From Phanerodontia chrysosporium (taxonomy: Eukaryota > Basidiomycota > Agaricomycetes > Polyporales > Phanerochaetaceae), in the NCBI GenBank assembly GCA_001910725.1, contig MJGA01000004.1, forward strand, positions 372,001 to 436,000: a DNA stretch of 64,000 nucleotides, in the 5' to 3' direction. Below the pieces are notes generated by a model. That model made no database searches and was not told the DNA's origin. It was given only the letters and a program-made list of their open reading frames with translations. Made by a program: the position numbers and the translations under genes. Shown here in pieces: positions 45,777 to 57,580 of the stretch; within the stretch, counting starts at the first letter, position 1, and each line of letters begins with the position of its first letter.

Positions 45777-46714
45777 TATCCGCAGCGGTAAAATATCGAT
45801 GTAGCAGCGACGGATACTGATGAATGAGTGAATTGCACAGAGATGCAAGGCGTGCAATTCTGCGACATCGTGGGTGGTGGAGGTGCATGTACAGCTTGGC
45901 CGTCGCGGATGTCCCACCCGATCGCTGCGTCATACATGATGGCTAAGGTTAGGGTCTGTGCGCTTCAACTGCGAGCTGAAGACCGCAAGGGGCAGTGCAC
46001 ACTGACTGTTTGACATGGAAATGAGAGTCACCACGGATGCCGTCAGTATAAGAAACACGAATGACATAGTGATGACAACTGGGCCATGCTTGTGCAGGTG
46101 AAGAGGAGAACGTTCGAAGCTCGACGTTCTCACCACGTGCATGAACGCCGGACCCGCAAGAAATCACTCTGTAAGATGTGTTTGAACACGAAAATCGCGG
46201 TTGAACGCGGTCGTATCCATTGACAATCCAGCAGCGAGCTGAAAGTCTGCAGTACTACAAACATTATGAGCCAACCACCGAAGAGCCCGAAATACCAGAG
46301 ATGTGTCGTAGTGTAGATAGTACATGTCCTGAAGTGCCCTCGACGTCCTCCTCCAGCCAGTCCAGTCCGTGCGACCCGCGGACGCGAACCAGGCAGAGCG
46401 CGGAGCGCCGCAGTCATGTCCTGCGATTTGGGGGGTGCGGATGTGGGGGTGCGGAACGAGTGAGTCCACGTGTGGCCGCGTGGAGGGTGCGATGCGGGGA
46501 AGAGGAGATAGGGGAGCGTGTCGTTAGGGTAGTCTAATAGCAGCCGATACCAAGTGCAAGTGCGTATAAATTAAGCGGAAGGATGAACTTCCGGTGCGAT
46601 GAGAGCAAGCAGATGAGAGCATGCAAGGCGTCGTGATGCGACGATGCTAGATGCGCGCGTGTTTAATGTGGGGCGCAAATAGGCGGAGGAGGTAGGAACA
46701 GCACGACAGCCAGC
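45777..46714. other. intergenic between NAPE-PLD-like gene and SAM synthetase
   Basis: No gene is supported. A minus-strand frame around 46130-46420 has one hydrophobic stretch (WYFGLFGGWLIMFVVLQTF) that could be part of a small membrane protein, but no start, splice sites or homologue are clear. Confidence 0.4.
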
Positions 46715-48136
46715 TTAGAGCTTGAGCGACTTGGGCTTCTCCCAGGTGTACTCGGGGTTACCTGTGATTGACGTCAGCTTAGTGGACGATAGGCGCAACA
46801 ACATAGACTTACCGAAGTGGCCGTACGCAGCGGTGCGCTTGTAGACGGGCTTCTGGAGGTCGAGCTGCTGGACTGTAAAAGAAGTCAGACGAAGTACTGA
46901 TGACGAGAACGACGGACATACCAATGACACCGGGACGGAGATCCCAGTTGTTGCGGATGATCTCGACGAGCTCCTCGTCGGTCTTCTTGCCGGTGCCGTA
47001 GGTGTCGACGAAGATCGACAGCGGCTCAGCAACACCGATGGCGTACGAGAGCTGGACAAGGCAGCGGCGGGCGAGGCCGGCAGCAACGAGCGACTTCGCG
47101 ATCCAGCGCGCAGTGTACGCAGCAGAGCGATCGACCTTGGAGAAATCCTTTCCAGAGAAAGCACCTCCACCGTGGGCACCCCAACCACCGTAGGTGTCGA
47201 CGATGATCTTACGGCCGGTGAGACCAGCATCACCCTGAGGACCACCGATGACGAAGCGGCCAGAGGGTTGAATCTAAAATGGCGGTAATCAGCCATGGTT
47301 CTTCAGGCACATTAAATCGAACGTACGTGGTAGATAGTGCGGTCGTCAAGGAGGTGGGCAGGGATGACCTTCTTCACAACCTTCTCGAGGATCTCAGAGC
47401 GGAGCTCCTCAGTGGTGATCTCCTCCGCGTGCTGGGTGGAGACGACGACGGTGTCGACGCGGAGAGGGATGGTAGCACCACCGTCCTTCTTGTACTCAAT
47501 GGTGACCTGGGTCTTCGAGTCGGGGCGGAGCCAGGGGAGAGCGCCAGTGCGGCGGGCGACAGCGAGGGCAGCGTTGAGCTTGTGCGCGAGGACGATGGTC
47601 AGAGGCATGTACTCTTCAGTCTCGTCGGTGGCATAGCCAAACATGATACCCTGGTCACCGGCACCAAGGGCCTCAAGGGAACCGTGCTCGAGACCCTGAG
47701 CAATATCCGGGGACTGCTGCTCGATGGCGACGAGGATGTTGCAGGTCTTGTAGTCGAAGCCCTTCGAGGAGTCGTCGTAGCCGATCTGCTTGATGGTCTC
47801 ACGGATGACCTTCTGGTAGTCGATCTGGGCCTTGGTGGTGATTTCACCGAAGACCATGATCATGCCGGTCTTGGAGGCGGTCTCGCAAGCGACCTTGGAG
47901 AAGGGGTCCTGCTCCAAGCAAGCATCGAGCTAGGGACAGATGTAAGCTCTGTGCTCGTCTCGTCAGGTGCCAGCGCAACTTACGATGGCATCGGAAACCT
48001 GGTCGCAAATCTTGTCTGAGGGGTATGAGCAAAGCCGTCGGACAAAAGTAGTGCGCTGGCACATACCGGGGTGGCCCTCGCCGACGGACTCAGAGGTGAA
48101 GAGGAAGTGACCGGGCTGGAGAGAAGTGGAGACCAT
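46715..48136 (-). CDS. SAM2: S-adenosylmethionine synthetase
   Basis: The enzyme makes S-adenosylmethionine from methionine and ATP in the cytosol. The start [23 protein letters not shown] leads to [28 protein letters not shown], the hexapeptide [63 protein letters not shown], the P-loop-like [17 protein letters not shown] and the C-terminal [14 protein letters not shown]. Exons at 48136-48067 and 48015-47984 keep phase, and the rest reads through in frame; about seven exons. Length is about 395 residues, as usual. No disruption. Codon bias is strong, as for an abundant protein. Transcribed away from the 48.1-49.2 kb gap. Confidence 0.97.
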
Positions 48137-49158
48137 CGCGAACAAGAGAGAGACGGAGGTGGTGAAGGTTGGGAGAAAGAGGTGGAGGGTATCGTTCGAG
48201 TTCCAGCGCGAGCTGCTCAAATTTAAGCCCGAGGACCCCGATCACCACCGTGCTATCACGCAATCTAGCACGCGCGATCCCCACCCGCGGGTCAACAAGC
48301 CTGCCTTACTACAGCGTCCGTACGTACACGGCCGACCCTACTTTCTCACGTATTCAGTATGAACGGAAAGGTGTTCAGCATCGCTGTGAGTTGTTTTGCT
48401 TGCATCCCAGTCAAATGATGCGCTTTGCCGCGGCAATTGCTCATGGGACCCCAGAACCCGTGAGCGCACTCGTTTCAGCGGGCGGAAGCCCGCCACGGCG
48501 ACATTCCTCTCGAACAGGCCTGTGCCCTGCTGGTAAGTACGTTTCTCTCTTCACGCCATAGAAGGGTCTTCAGATTCTGTGGGGAAAGGCGTCAACATGT
48601 CTAGCCAATTTGCTGCAAACGTGCGCTGATGCGACTAAAGATCTCGCAAAATGTGGGGATGCGGAGACGAGCGTATTCGAACGCAACGTCCCCAAGCCAT
48701 GGGAGGCAGTGGGGCTCTCAAAGTCCGCTGGTAACGGTTCTCGTTAGGCTTGCGAACCTCGACATGACTGTGGTCCTACGAGACTATCCGAGTGGGACGA
48801 ACGCCTCGGAGTGCCGGTTATCACTTAGGCGCGGGAAATGCGTGAGCGAAGCTTTCGCTTCAACGGTTCAAAAGACTTCAGAACCCACTGCAGACCCCAT
48901 AGTCAGGATACAAACCGGCTGTTCGAGAGCCTGATTCTCACGCACAAGACCTTCATCTTTATCGGCAGTCCATAATCATTCCGCGTCGCGAGAACGAGTA
49001 ATACAACGTGTGCGTATGCTAGAAATTAGGGAAGCGATTACAATGAATGTACCACTACAGTGTCCACGCTTTGAGTGAGGGTGTGAATTACAAGAAGGGA
49101 GAGTATGCAATGTCCAAGAACCTGGTCCGTTGAGTGAAAAATGCTAGGTGCAACACCC
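48137..49158. other. intergenic, SAM synthetase promoter and aminotransferase 3' region
   Basis: No gene recognised in about 1 kb. The first 100-200 bp should be the SAM synthetase promoter. Frames such as 48169-48561 and 48629-48934 lack motifs or bias. Confidence 0.45.
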
Positions 49159-50847
49159 TTATTTTGACTCGGTGAAGAAGTCCTTCAGGACTTGACCGAG
49201 AATATGAAGCGCGGGTTGCATCTGCGACTCCTCGCCAGCGAAGGTCGTGCGCAAGAAATGAAGTCGCTGAGGTCGCGAGAGGTCATCAGCAAAGTCATCG
49301 CACGGCCGACAGGAGGGCGACTCACGTTTTGGATGGGGTCGTCGTTGCCGAGGAGCTTCGCCGCCCGGAGGAGGCCGGCGTCGCAAAGATGCTTGCGGGC
49401 ATGACGACGACGCCCGCGTCGAGGCAGCGCTCGAAGAGCTCATCCATGAGCTCGGGCACGTTCGTGCGCGGCGCGGCGCCCGCGGCGTCGCGGAGGTCCG
49501 TGCGGTAGCGCGGGTGCTGCCGTACGTGGACGTCGATCCAGACGAACATGCCCGCAGCAGGCACGTCGGCGCTCGCGAAGCCCGTGCTCGCGACCTCGCT
49601 CGTGAAGTGCTCGAGGAAGACGTCGCGCCGGCGCTGGTACTCGTCGCGCAGGCTGCGTGTCCAGCGGTCGAAGCCGTCGAGGCCCCAGCCGGACGCGCTG
49701 AGCATCTCGGTGATGAAGATCTGGCCGAAGCCGTGCGGATGCTGCGTCGAGGACTCGTTCAGGTAGACGAGGTGGTGGTGGAAGAATGCGCTGCTTGTGA
49801 TCCAGCCCAGGCGCATGCCCGGCATCATGACTTTGCTGAAGCTGTCGACGCGCAGGACACGACCCTCTACATCCATCGACAGGAACGACGGCGCCATCTG
49901 GCTAGAAGAGGCGCCGTCGTCGTCGAACTGCAGGAAATAGTACGGGTCTGCATACGGACATCAGCGAAGGCGTCATCGTAGCGGCATCGATGCAACCTAC
50001 CATCCTCGATGATCAGGATGTCAAACCGCTGGCATAGCTGGTAGATCTGCTTCCGGCGCTCAGCGCTCAGGGTGCAGCCCGCGGGATTTTGCCCAGAGCT
50101 GTCGAACAGTCAGACAGGGAGAACGTGAGAATGACCGGCGGGTACTCACGGAACCGTGTACAGAACATGAGGCCGGCGCCCGTGGATGGACTCGTCCCAG
50201 TTGGACATGATGCGTTCAAGGTCGGAGGGAACGAGGCCACCCTTGTCGATCCTGACGGGGACCCAGCTGATGCCGTGTGCGAGCGGCGCGTTCGTAAGGG
50301 CGTTGAACGAGAACTCGTCTGCGAGGAAGTGGTCGCCCGCGCTGCCGAGGAGGCGGAAGAGCTTCGAGACGCCGTCCATGTTCCCGACGGTGAGAGTGCA
50401 GATGTGGTCTGGCGGTGCGTGGTAGCGCTTCGTGAGCTCGGTCACTGCGCGCTGCGCCTCGGGAAGGCCTGCGCCGGTGCCGTACGCCATCGCAGACTTG
50501 AATGGCACACTCCCTGCTTCGTCGCGTGAGGCGGAGAACCACTGTGTCGGGGCAGCAGAGCTGGCGTCTGTCCATGTCGCGACTGGGTCGACAAGGTCCT
50601 CGGAGGCCGAAGCCACCTCAAACTGTACCTTCTTCATGGGAAAAAGTGAGAAATGCGGGTCGCCTGCGGGTTGCGTGAGTTAGGAGCGATCGATGAAGGC
50701 TGTATGACTAGACTCACCAGTACCCAGGCTGAGCATGCCAGGCTTGCGGTTCGCGACACGCCACAGCGCCTTCATGGCATTGGGCTTCCGACAACGCGTC
50801 TCCTCAGAAAGGTGGTGGGTAAAGTCGACGGGCTTGGAAGAGTACAT
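49159..50847 (-). CDS. PLP-dependent aminotransferase, aromatic/aminoadipate (Aro8-like) type
   Basis: This fold-type I aminotransferase resembles fungal Aro8/kynurenine-aminoadipate aminotransferases, which convert aromatic amino acids and 2-oxoacids. Seen are KPGMLSLGTG near the start, MAYGTGAGLPEAQRAV, LTVGNMDGVSKLFRLLGSAGD, VLYTVPCGQNPAGCTLS, IIEDDPYYFLQF, the PLP lysine in RVDSFSKVMMPGMRLGW and AAGMFVWIDV. The C-terminus has LRTTFAGEESQM and ends in DFFTESK. The start at 50847 is the Met before SSKPVDFTHHLS. One frame break at the C run 49364-49366: an added base gives ASSGAAKLLGNDDPIQN and then a normal donor. Whether it acts with the nearby decarboxylases is not shown. Confidence 0.88.
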
Positions 50848-53497
50848 GACACTAGAATAGTCTAAAGAGATATAAGATAAAAGGAACAGATATAAGTCGA
50901 AGAGAGAGAAGGGGAGAGAAGAGAAGAGCAAATGACTTGTGCTGTGCTCTGCGTGTTTCCAGCACTTTATAACTTCGACCAGCGCCGTCAGATTAGCCTG
51001 TGACAGAGCTAAGGCAGGTGGCGGCCGCGCACTGATGCATCTGGGGCAGGGCAGATCCGGCGAGGCCTCGATGTAGCGGAGGGCCCTATCAATTCGCATT
51101 CCAGCCGACTTTCCATATGGTCACGACTGCGATTTGGCGCATGGGCTGTACTGCCGGGAGCGCGAGCATTGGGCAGCGTAACGCTGATCAGCCGGGCTGT
51201 GTAGGTCGAGGTATAACGCCGACAAACGGAAGCGCAGGAAGGAAGGGAGAGTGCGCTCACCGAGAGAACATGTGCATCGGAGAGCCCTGAAAGCAGTGTC
51301 TCGTGAGTGGAGGATTGTCCGGTACTTGGGGGTCGAACATGGATTGACGTGCTGATCCCGGACAAGTAAGGCACAATCGTCAGTAATCTTGTAGGACGAT
51401 CTACGTTCAACGTTCGACCTCCGCGAAAGCGGAGGATATCCTGAGGATGTTCAGCCCGTGCTACGACTTTCCAGCCCGTCTATCGAGCTGCTTGTGCAGT
51501 GAGAATCATTTGAGGCTGTGCCAGGGCTTTCAGCGATGTGTTTTCCTACAGCGGCAAACTTACAAGTGATGAGGACATGGGAGCTTGAGTAACAAAAAGA
51601 ACTGTTGTTTAACTTCCGATGCTGATGTAATCGACGCTTGCTTACACGTTGCTTACCCAAGTAAGGAACGCCATACATAGACGCGCATAACGTTAGAAAA
51701 TGTTTGAAGCTTCAAACTTCAAAGAGGCCTCTGCGCTGGTTCAGCCATCCACAACTGAGAGATTGCCTCTCTCTCTCTCGCTTGCACATGCGCGAAAGCA
51801 TCAGGAATGCAACACGGCCATGTTCAAGCGATGCAGCGGTTGTTTCAGCTAGCGTGACATCCCAGTCATGTCTAAAGCTGATTGAGCGGTCGGCGCATGC
51901 ACGCGCCGTTCCTCCGCCTCCGCCCTCTATGTCGTCACGCGCACTGCACTGGGAGCTGAGATGCCCAAGTCATCTTGTCGGTGCGCAGACTCCGTCTTCG
52001 GCCAGCCACAGTGATGCCTGATTTATCACGCAGACTCGACGAGCGCGATGGTGACTAGGCTCGGTTCACCGTCGCGCTGGCCCCCAACACATCAGCGGCA
52101 GCCGGAATGCTGTACGTGCCTTCCGTTCAACGTGGCAAAGACTGGCGTTTCCAGCCGTGTAGTCCCGTACGTGCCCAGACCTATTCTCACGCGCTCGTCG
52201 TTTCTGACTAGTTCCATGCCCAGCCGGCCGCGAACTCGACAGGGGAGATTGCAGCTATGATAACGGCCGTGCACGCCGCCGACAAGTGGCCTCGTTGCTG
52301 GGGCGTCATAGGCCCGAGGACGAAGCATAACCGGCACGAGGCGAAAATTTTCAGAGAGTAGCGCGTTTCGTCCGTAATCGCCGCTGGGGGAGTTTCCGCA
52401 GCGTCTTCTCTCACGGCAGGCACAGGTGCGGTACATGAGGCATTCGCGGGCCCATTTTCGCTCCCATTTTAACATAAGATCCGTCTCCTGGACCGCCGCT
52501 CCGCTAGATCAGCGGGAAAGATCCAGTCTGGAGCTTATTCGCCCTGCAGGGTCGGGGAAACATCTTCTGGACCTCGCCCGTAGGCGCTCTCGACATCGAG
52601 GTTGGACCGCTGCTCAGCTACGATGCAACAGAGCTTAACGAGGGCGTTTCTACGCACAGGCCTTATGGGGATGTCTCATCTCATGTACGGTCTGCTTCCG
52701 AGGCCCTTACGGATACCTTATACGGCAGCTTCCCGGACAACGCGGCGAGGCGACGACCTACCTACCCAGATTAAATCCACTGACACTTCCTATCAGCTTC
52801 TTAGTGTCTCATGTCGCCCAGTGAAATCGCCACTGACGACTCGTGTACGGATGGATACCGCAACTCAGGGCGCCACGCTCCTTTTCCGCGCGCTGCTCAG
52901 AAAAACCTATCTTCGAGATGAATGGCCAGGCAACGTCATCGACCCGGTCGACGTAAACTCGGCGGGCAATCAGCGAGAAGCTGCGCCTCGGCACACGAGA
53001 AGACACAGCGGCACGAGTACCAGTGCAGGCTAGTTGTCAAGGCGAAGGACACGCTCTCTGACAAGGAGGAGGAGACTAACGGAGGCGTCGAAGCCCTAGG
53101 AACGCAGGGACCCTGCAGCCAGTTTCGCCAAAGCATTTTGGGCATTTCCAGAACGCACCAACGGTGCATGTCTACAGCTCGGACAGCGTCAGCGTACTGC
53201 GGTCAAGGGCGTGGGAGGACGACGGCTAGCCGTGCCCCTCAGGACAGTTCCGCCAGGTGTCCAGACACAACTCCGCGACCTGCGCCGCCCGCCGCCAATC
53301 ACCGAGCAGGCCCTTGCAGTCCCACTTCACGCATTGTCGATTTTCTGCTGTATCCGACGGAAAGAGCCGGCGGTTGCGAGCACGAGCCTGGGGCCGCGTG
53401 TCGGCACGCAGGAAACTTTACTGCAAATTTTCCTTATAATCGCGAGCGAGGCGAGGACGGGGCTCCCCAGCGACATCCTCAACAACCCGCGCACGCC
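50848..53497. other. 2.6 kb gene-poor region
   Basis: This is the longest stretch without a recognised gene. It contains the aminotransferase promoter at its left end, a short (TC)n tract near 51766-51780 and many short open frames in GC-rich DNA without motifs. A long open frame extends upstream of the next gene from 52922, but its sequence looks like chance. No tRNA, transposase or reverse transcriptase remnants seen. Confidence 0.45.
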
Positions 53498-54457
53498 ATG
53501 GATCCCACCGCGGCTGGCCACGCCCTCGCCCAGATGGCGGTGCTCGCGTCCGCAGACGCCGGACACACGGGGCAGAACATCCGCAACGCGCTGTTCAAGC
53601 TACAGGTCGGGCGGTGCCAGTTCCTCGACGGCGCATGGATCGTGCACGCCGGGGCGGACGACCCGCCTCTCGCCCCACTCCTGGACGCGCTCGCCGCGAT
53701 CCCCGCCGCGCAACGGCGCGTCGCGCAACGGCGCGTCGCGCACCTCTTCGTCGAGCAGTCGTTCATCACCGGCACGCTCCCGGACGACGCACACGGACGC
53801 GCGCGCCTCACAGCCGCCGAGGCCGCGTCCGTCGCGGAGGTGCGCCGGCTGCTCGAGCTGCTCGCGCCGACGCTGCAGACCCTCGCCGTCGTCCGCGCGC
53901 TGGCGGACCCGGCGGCGCACGCGGGCGCGCTGCTCCGCGGGCTCCGCTTCCCCGTGCTCGAGCACCTCGCCGTCGCGGGCCCCGCGGCGACGGCCGCGGC
54001 GTGCGCGCTGCCCGCCGCGCCGCGCCTCCGCCGGCTGCAGGTCCCGAGCGACATGCTGCGCGTGCCGCAGGCGGCCGCGGCGCCGCACGCGCACCCGCGC
54101 CTCGCGCACCTCGCGGTGTCGCCCCTCCGTGCGCGCTGCACGTCCGGCCAGATGGAGGCGCTCCGCAGGTATGGCGAGCACATCGGCGTGTTCGCAGTGG
54201 AGGGCGAGGGGGACGGGGCGCGTCCCGAGGGGGTGCTGCCGTGCGTTGAGGTGGAGGTCTTCTCGTCGTTGGAGGCCGCGCGGGCGGCGGAGGTCGGGCG
54301 GCTGCGCTGGGATCTGCTCGGGTGGCTCAGGCCGGAGTTGCCGCACTCGTGTCTGGTGTTCAACGATACTCTGTGCGATGAGCCCACGTACGAGGAGATG
54401 GCCGTCAGGGAGGAGGAAAGGTGGCGGGTGCGCCGTCGGGAGGTGGTCCTTGGGTGA
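53498..54457 (+). CDS. Hypothetical leucine/alanine-rich protein (F-box-family-like C-terminal region)
   Basis: This is a single exon of 319 residues. The start MDPTAAGHALAQMAV is the first ATG in a plausible context; the open frame continues upstream but without coding character. The layout resembles the leucine-rich part of basidiomycete F-box-related orphans: DGAWIVHAGADDPPLAPLLDAL, LLELLAPTLQTLAVV, LRGLRFPVLEHLAVAG, PRLRRLQVPSD, PRLAHLAVSPL, then DLLGWLRPELPHSCLVFND and a charged end. I see no F-box. A 15 bp unit is duplicated at 53711-53740 (AQRRVAQRRV). Codons end nearly always in G or C, so the antisense frame is also open; the sense frame is preferred for its LRR-like pattern. Confidence 0.6.
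   Translation: MDPTAAGHALAQMAVLASADAGHTGQNIRNALFKLQVGRCQFLDGAWIVHAGADDPPLAPLLDALAAIPAAQRRVAQRRVAHLFVEQSFITGTLPDDAHGRARLTAAEAASVAEVRRLLELLAPTLQTLAVVRALADPAAHAGALLRGLRFPVLEHLAVAGPAATAAACALPAAPRLRRLQVPSDMLRVPQAAAAPHAHPRLAHLAVSPLRARCTSGQMEALRRYGEHIGVFAVEGEGDGARPEGVLPCVEVEVFSSLEAARAAEVGRLRWDLLGWLRPELPHSCLVFNDTLCDEPTYEEMAVREEERWRVRRREVVLG
53711..53740 (+). repeat. in-frame 15 bp tandem duplication
   Basis: The unit CAACGGCGCGTCGCG occurs twice in direct succession and encodes AQRRV twice. It keeps frame, so it may be a recent slippage event tolerated by the protein. Confidence 0.8.
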
Positions 54458-54973
54458 GCAGCGGGGATGGGCGGCGGTTGTATTCTTGGTCAGTCTCTCT
54501 GCAGCGGTTTTTTGGCGACAGTCTGATCCTCTGCCATAGAAAAGGCCTACGTCGATGGCATCCCGGTGGCTATGGGCCGCCTCGTCCCTTTCGTTCTTTT
54601 TATCTTTGTATTCCACGCGTTAATTGGCCTGTATGGAGTCGCTGGGCGACTCTAAAAGCATGAGCGTATAGTCGACTAGTCGAGTGTATTGTTGGATTAC
54701 CTATGCTGTAGCTTGTGGGTTGTAATTCCGAATGCTGACGAGGATTCCTATTTTCGCGCATGCGCAGCGTGTCCTCGAACGCGGAGGGACGAGAGGATGA
54801 GACCGCGTGGCCGGGCGCCCCGACGCGCCCCATGACGTCGGCGCGGTATCGTGCATCAAGAGACGCCGCCACACGGCGTTGACCGTGGCACATAAATATG
54901 CACTCGCCGTGTTCGACCACCTCTCCACTCTCGGCCTGTCCACCCCCCGTCGTCGTCCTCGATACCCGCCGCG
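54458..54973. promoter_or_regulatory. intergenic, promoter of the NADH dehydrogenase gene
   Basis: The gap carries an A/T-rich ATAAATA at 54892-54898, about 76 bp before the ATG, followed by a CT-rich leader. No coding sequence recognised. Confidence 0.45.
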
Positions 54974-57580
54974 ATGCTCGCGCCCGCCCTCCGACGAGCG
55001 GCGACGCGTGCAACGACCCTCGCGCGACACAAACACCTCCACGCTCTGCCACGTGCAGCCCCGTTCGCGACGACGCATGCCCCACGACTCGCGTTACTCA
55101 TGTCGCAGCTGCGGAGGGCGTTCTCCACGTCCCCCGTCAAGCGCGAGCAAGCACCCGGTGCGGGCAGCTCAGGATCGCCGCCCCGCCCGCCGCCGAAGCG
55201 TAAGCTGCCAAGCTTCAGGACGTTGCTCAAGTACACGGTTTACATTGCTGGATCTACCTTTGTCGGAGTCTTTGTCCTGACCGGATGCATATTCCTGCAC
55301 GATGCCTTTACCTACAACGAGAAGGTGCGCGCAAGTCTTCTCTCTGACGCGCTTTGCACTGACCCGTGCAAAGCACATCGAGGGTGTCCCGGTCGAACCT
55401 CTCGCTTTGCATCCCGAACGCGGCGGCCCAAGAACCTGCCCATCGTCAAGGCATATCTCGCGGACGTGGAAGACGAAGAGGCATCCGAGCTCAAGAGCAA
55501 GCCACACCTGGTTATTGTCGGCGGAGGATGGGGTGTAGGTTTCTCTCGGGATGCCCAGGCACGCCGTGTCTGACCGCCTACACAGGCTATAGGCGTTCTC
55601 AACACCTTAACCCCGGCGATTACCACATTACGGTCGTTTCTCCAGAAACCTTTACGACGTTCACGCCTTTGCTACCCTGTGCGTCTCACATAGTCGCCTT
55701 GCTTCGCGGTGCTGACCGCTGCCATAGCCGCTGCCGTCGGTACCGTCCAGGTCCGTTCACTTGTCGAACCGCTCCGCAAGATAGTCGCTCGGCTGCGTGG
55801 GCACGTTTTGAATGCCAAGGTATGTTTTCTTGTCTTGTGGTCGCAGCAGGACGTAATTGACACCATGCAGGCCGTCGATCTTGTCATGTCCGAGCGTCTT
55901 CTGGAGGTCGAGGTCATTTCTCCGGCAGACACGAAGCAGCACATCTACGTGCCGTAAGTCACATGGCGATATGACATCTCTTGTGCCTGACTTGTGCATT
56001 GGGCAGATACGACAAACTGGTTATTGCAGTCGGCTCGACGTCATCGACACATGGCGTTCCAGGTTTGGAGAACTGCTTCCAACTCAAGACTATCGGCGAC
56101 GCGCAAAGAATTAGGCAGCGCATCATTGGTGAGCGCCACTGGTTTTAGTCACAAGGTTCAATGCTCACTCGGCCGTAGACAACTTCGAGGTCGCGGCCCT
56201 ACCTACTACATCCGAAGAAGAACGTAAGCGTCTTCTCAGCTTCGTGGTCTGTGGCGGCGGCCCAACTGGTGTCGAAACCGCGGCCGAAATCTATGATCTG
56301 TGTCAGGAGGATATCATGAACTACGTACGTACAGCAGTCCTCGGTACTCGTAGCTCGCGACTGACGACCATGCAGTACCCAAAGATCTGTCGACAGGACG
56401 TCTCGATTCACGTTATCCAAAGCCGTTCACACATCCTAAACACATACTCAGAGGCCATCTCAAAGTATGCAGAGGACAAGTTCAACCGCGACGGTGTAAA
56501 CCTGGTGACCAACGCCCGCGTTTCGTCGGTCCACCCCGACAAGGTTATCTACACAGTCAAAGGCAAAGACGGCAAGAGCGAGGAGCACGAGATTCCGCAC
56601 AACTTTGTGCTGTGGAGCACGGGTATCGCCATGAATCCTTTCGTGGCGAAGGTCACAACCTATCTGTACGTTATGCAGTTGCTATATGTACTTTCCCTGA
56701 TTGACCTCTGCAGGCCCAACCAGGTTCACAAGAAGGCCATAGAAGTTGACGCTCATCTTCGCGTGAAGGGCGCACCGCTAGGCGAGGTTTATGCAATTGG
56801 TGACGCTAGCACGGTAGGCTTTCGCACTGTCCACCACCGCGTTACCTCCACTTACGTGACGCCATCAGATCGAGACCTCGATTATTGCCCATCTCCTGGA
56901 ACTTGTAGACGAATCGGACAAGAATAAGGACGGCAAGATAGACTTTGAGGAATGGCAGATCATGGGTACGCACATCACTCGATTGAGGCGCCTCTACATC
57001 CCTGACGAATACACAGTCAGCCAAATCACGAAGCGCATCCCGATGTCTGAAGACCACCTGTCGCGTGTGCGGGAGCTCTTCGAGCTGTACGACTCAGACT
57101 CGGACAACTCGCTCACGCTCAACGAGCTCGCGGTGCTGCTGCAGGAGATCGGAAACAAGATCACGGCGCTGCCGGCGACGGCGCAGGTCGCGGCGCAGCA
57201 GGGCAAGTACCTCGGGCACAAGCTGAGCAAGCTCGCGCGGCAGCGGCGCGTGCTCGCCGCAAACGCGCTCGCGCCCGACGACCCCGCGGACGAGCTCGTC
57301 GCGGGCCCGTTCAAGTACCGCCACCTCGGCTCGCTCGCGTACATCGGCAACGCGGCCGTGTTCGACCTCGGCCGCTACAGCTTCATGGGCGGCCTCGCAG
57401 CGATGTACGCGTGGCGGAGCGTGTACTGGAGCGAACAGGTCAGCTCGCGCACTCGCGCGCTGCTCATGATCGACTGGATCGTACGGTGCGTTGTGTCACT
57501 GTTCCCTGGTTTAAGGCTCTGTTTGCTGACTCGTCGCCGTTTGTAGGGGCATATGGGGAAGGGACTTGTCCCGGCTGTGA
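54974..57580 (+). CDS. NDE1: External alternative NADH:ubiquinone oxidoreductase with EF-hands (NDE type)
   Basis: The enzyme oxidises cytosolic NADH at the outer face of the inner mitochondrial membrane without pumping protons. A basic Ala/Arg-rich presequence leads to one membrane helix (YTVYIAGSTFVGVFVLTGCIF). Then come the FAD site VIVGGGWGAIGVL, TFTPLLP, DKLVIAVGSTSSTHGVPG, the NAD site VVCGGGPTGVETAAE and VYAIGDAST. Two calcium loops are inserted: DKNKDGKIDFEEW and DSDSDNSLTLNEL. The end is GSLAYIGNAAVFD...GIWGRDLSRL. Twelve exons; total about 679 residues. Two frame breaks, at 55427-55429 (GGP/KNLPIVK) and 55605-55606 (LNT/LNPGDYH). Each affected exon has correct phase only with one base added. 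The intron at 56966-57016 removes a stretch between QIM and VSQITKRIP. Confidence 0.94.

Noticed and set aside
47279..48019. 246-residue open frame antisense to SAM synthetase
   Set aside because: It crosses two real introns of the sense gene and has only low-complexity Val/Gly/Asp composition.
51766..51780. Microsatellite (TC)n
   Set aside because: Too short to matter and common in promoters of this kind of genome.
52922..53497. Upstream extension of the leucine-rich protein by 190 residues
   Set aside because: The composition (Arg, Thr, Ser, Gln, Cys) looks random and changes abruptly at the ATG at 53498.
53479..54616. Long antisense open frames of about 300 and 338 residues over the leucine-rich gene
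   Set aside because: All frames are open because of extreme GC content; only the sense frame shows LRR-like spacing.
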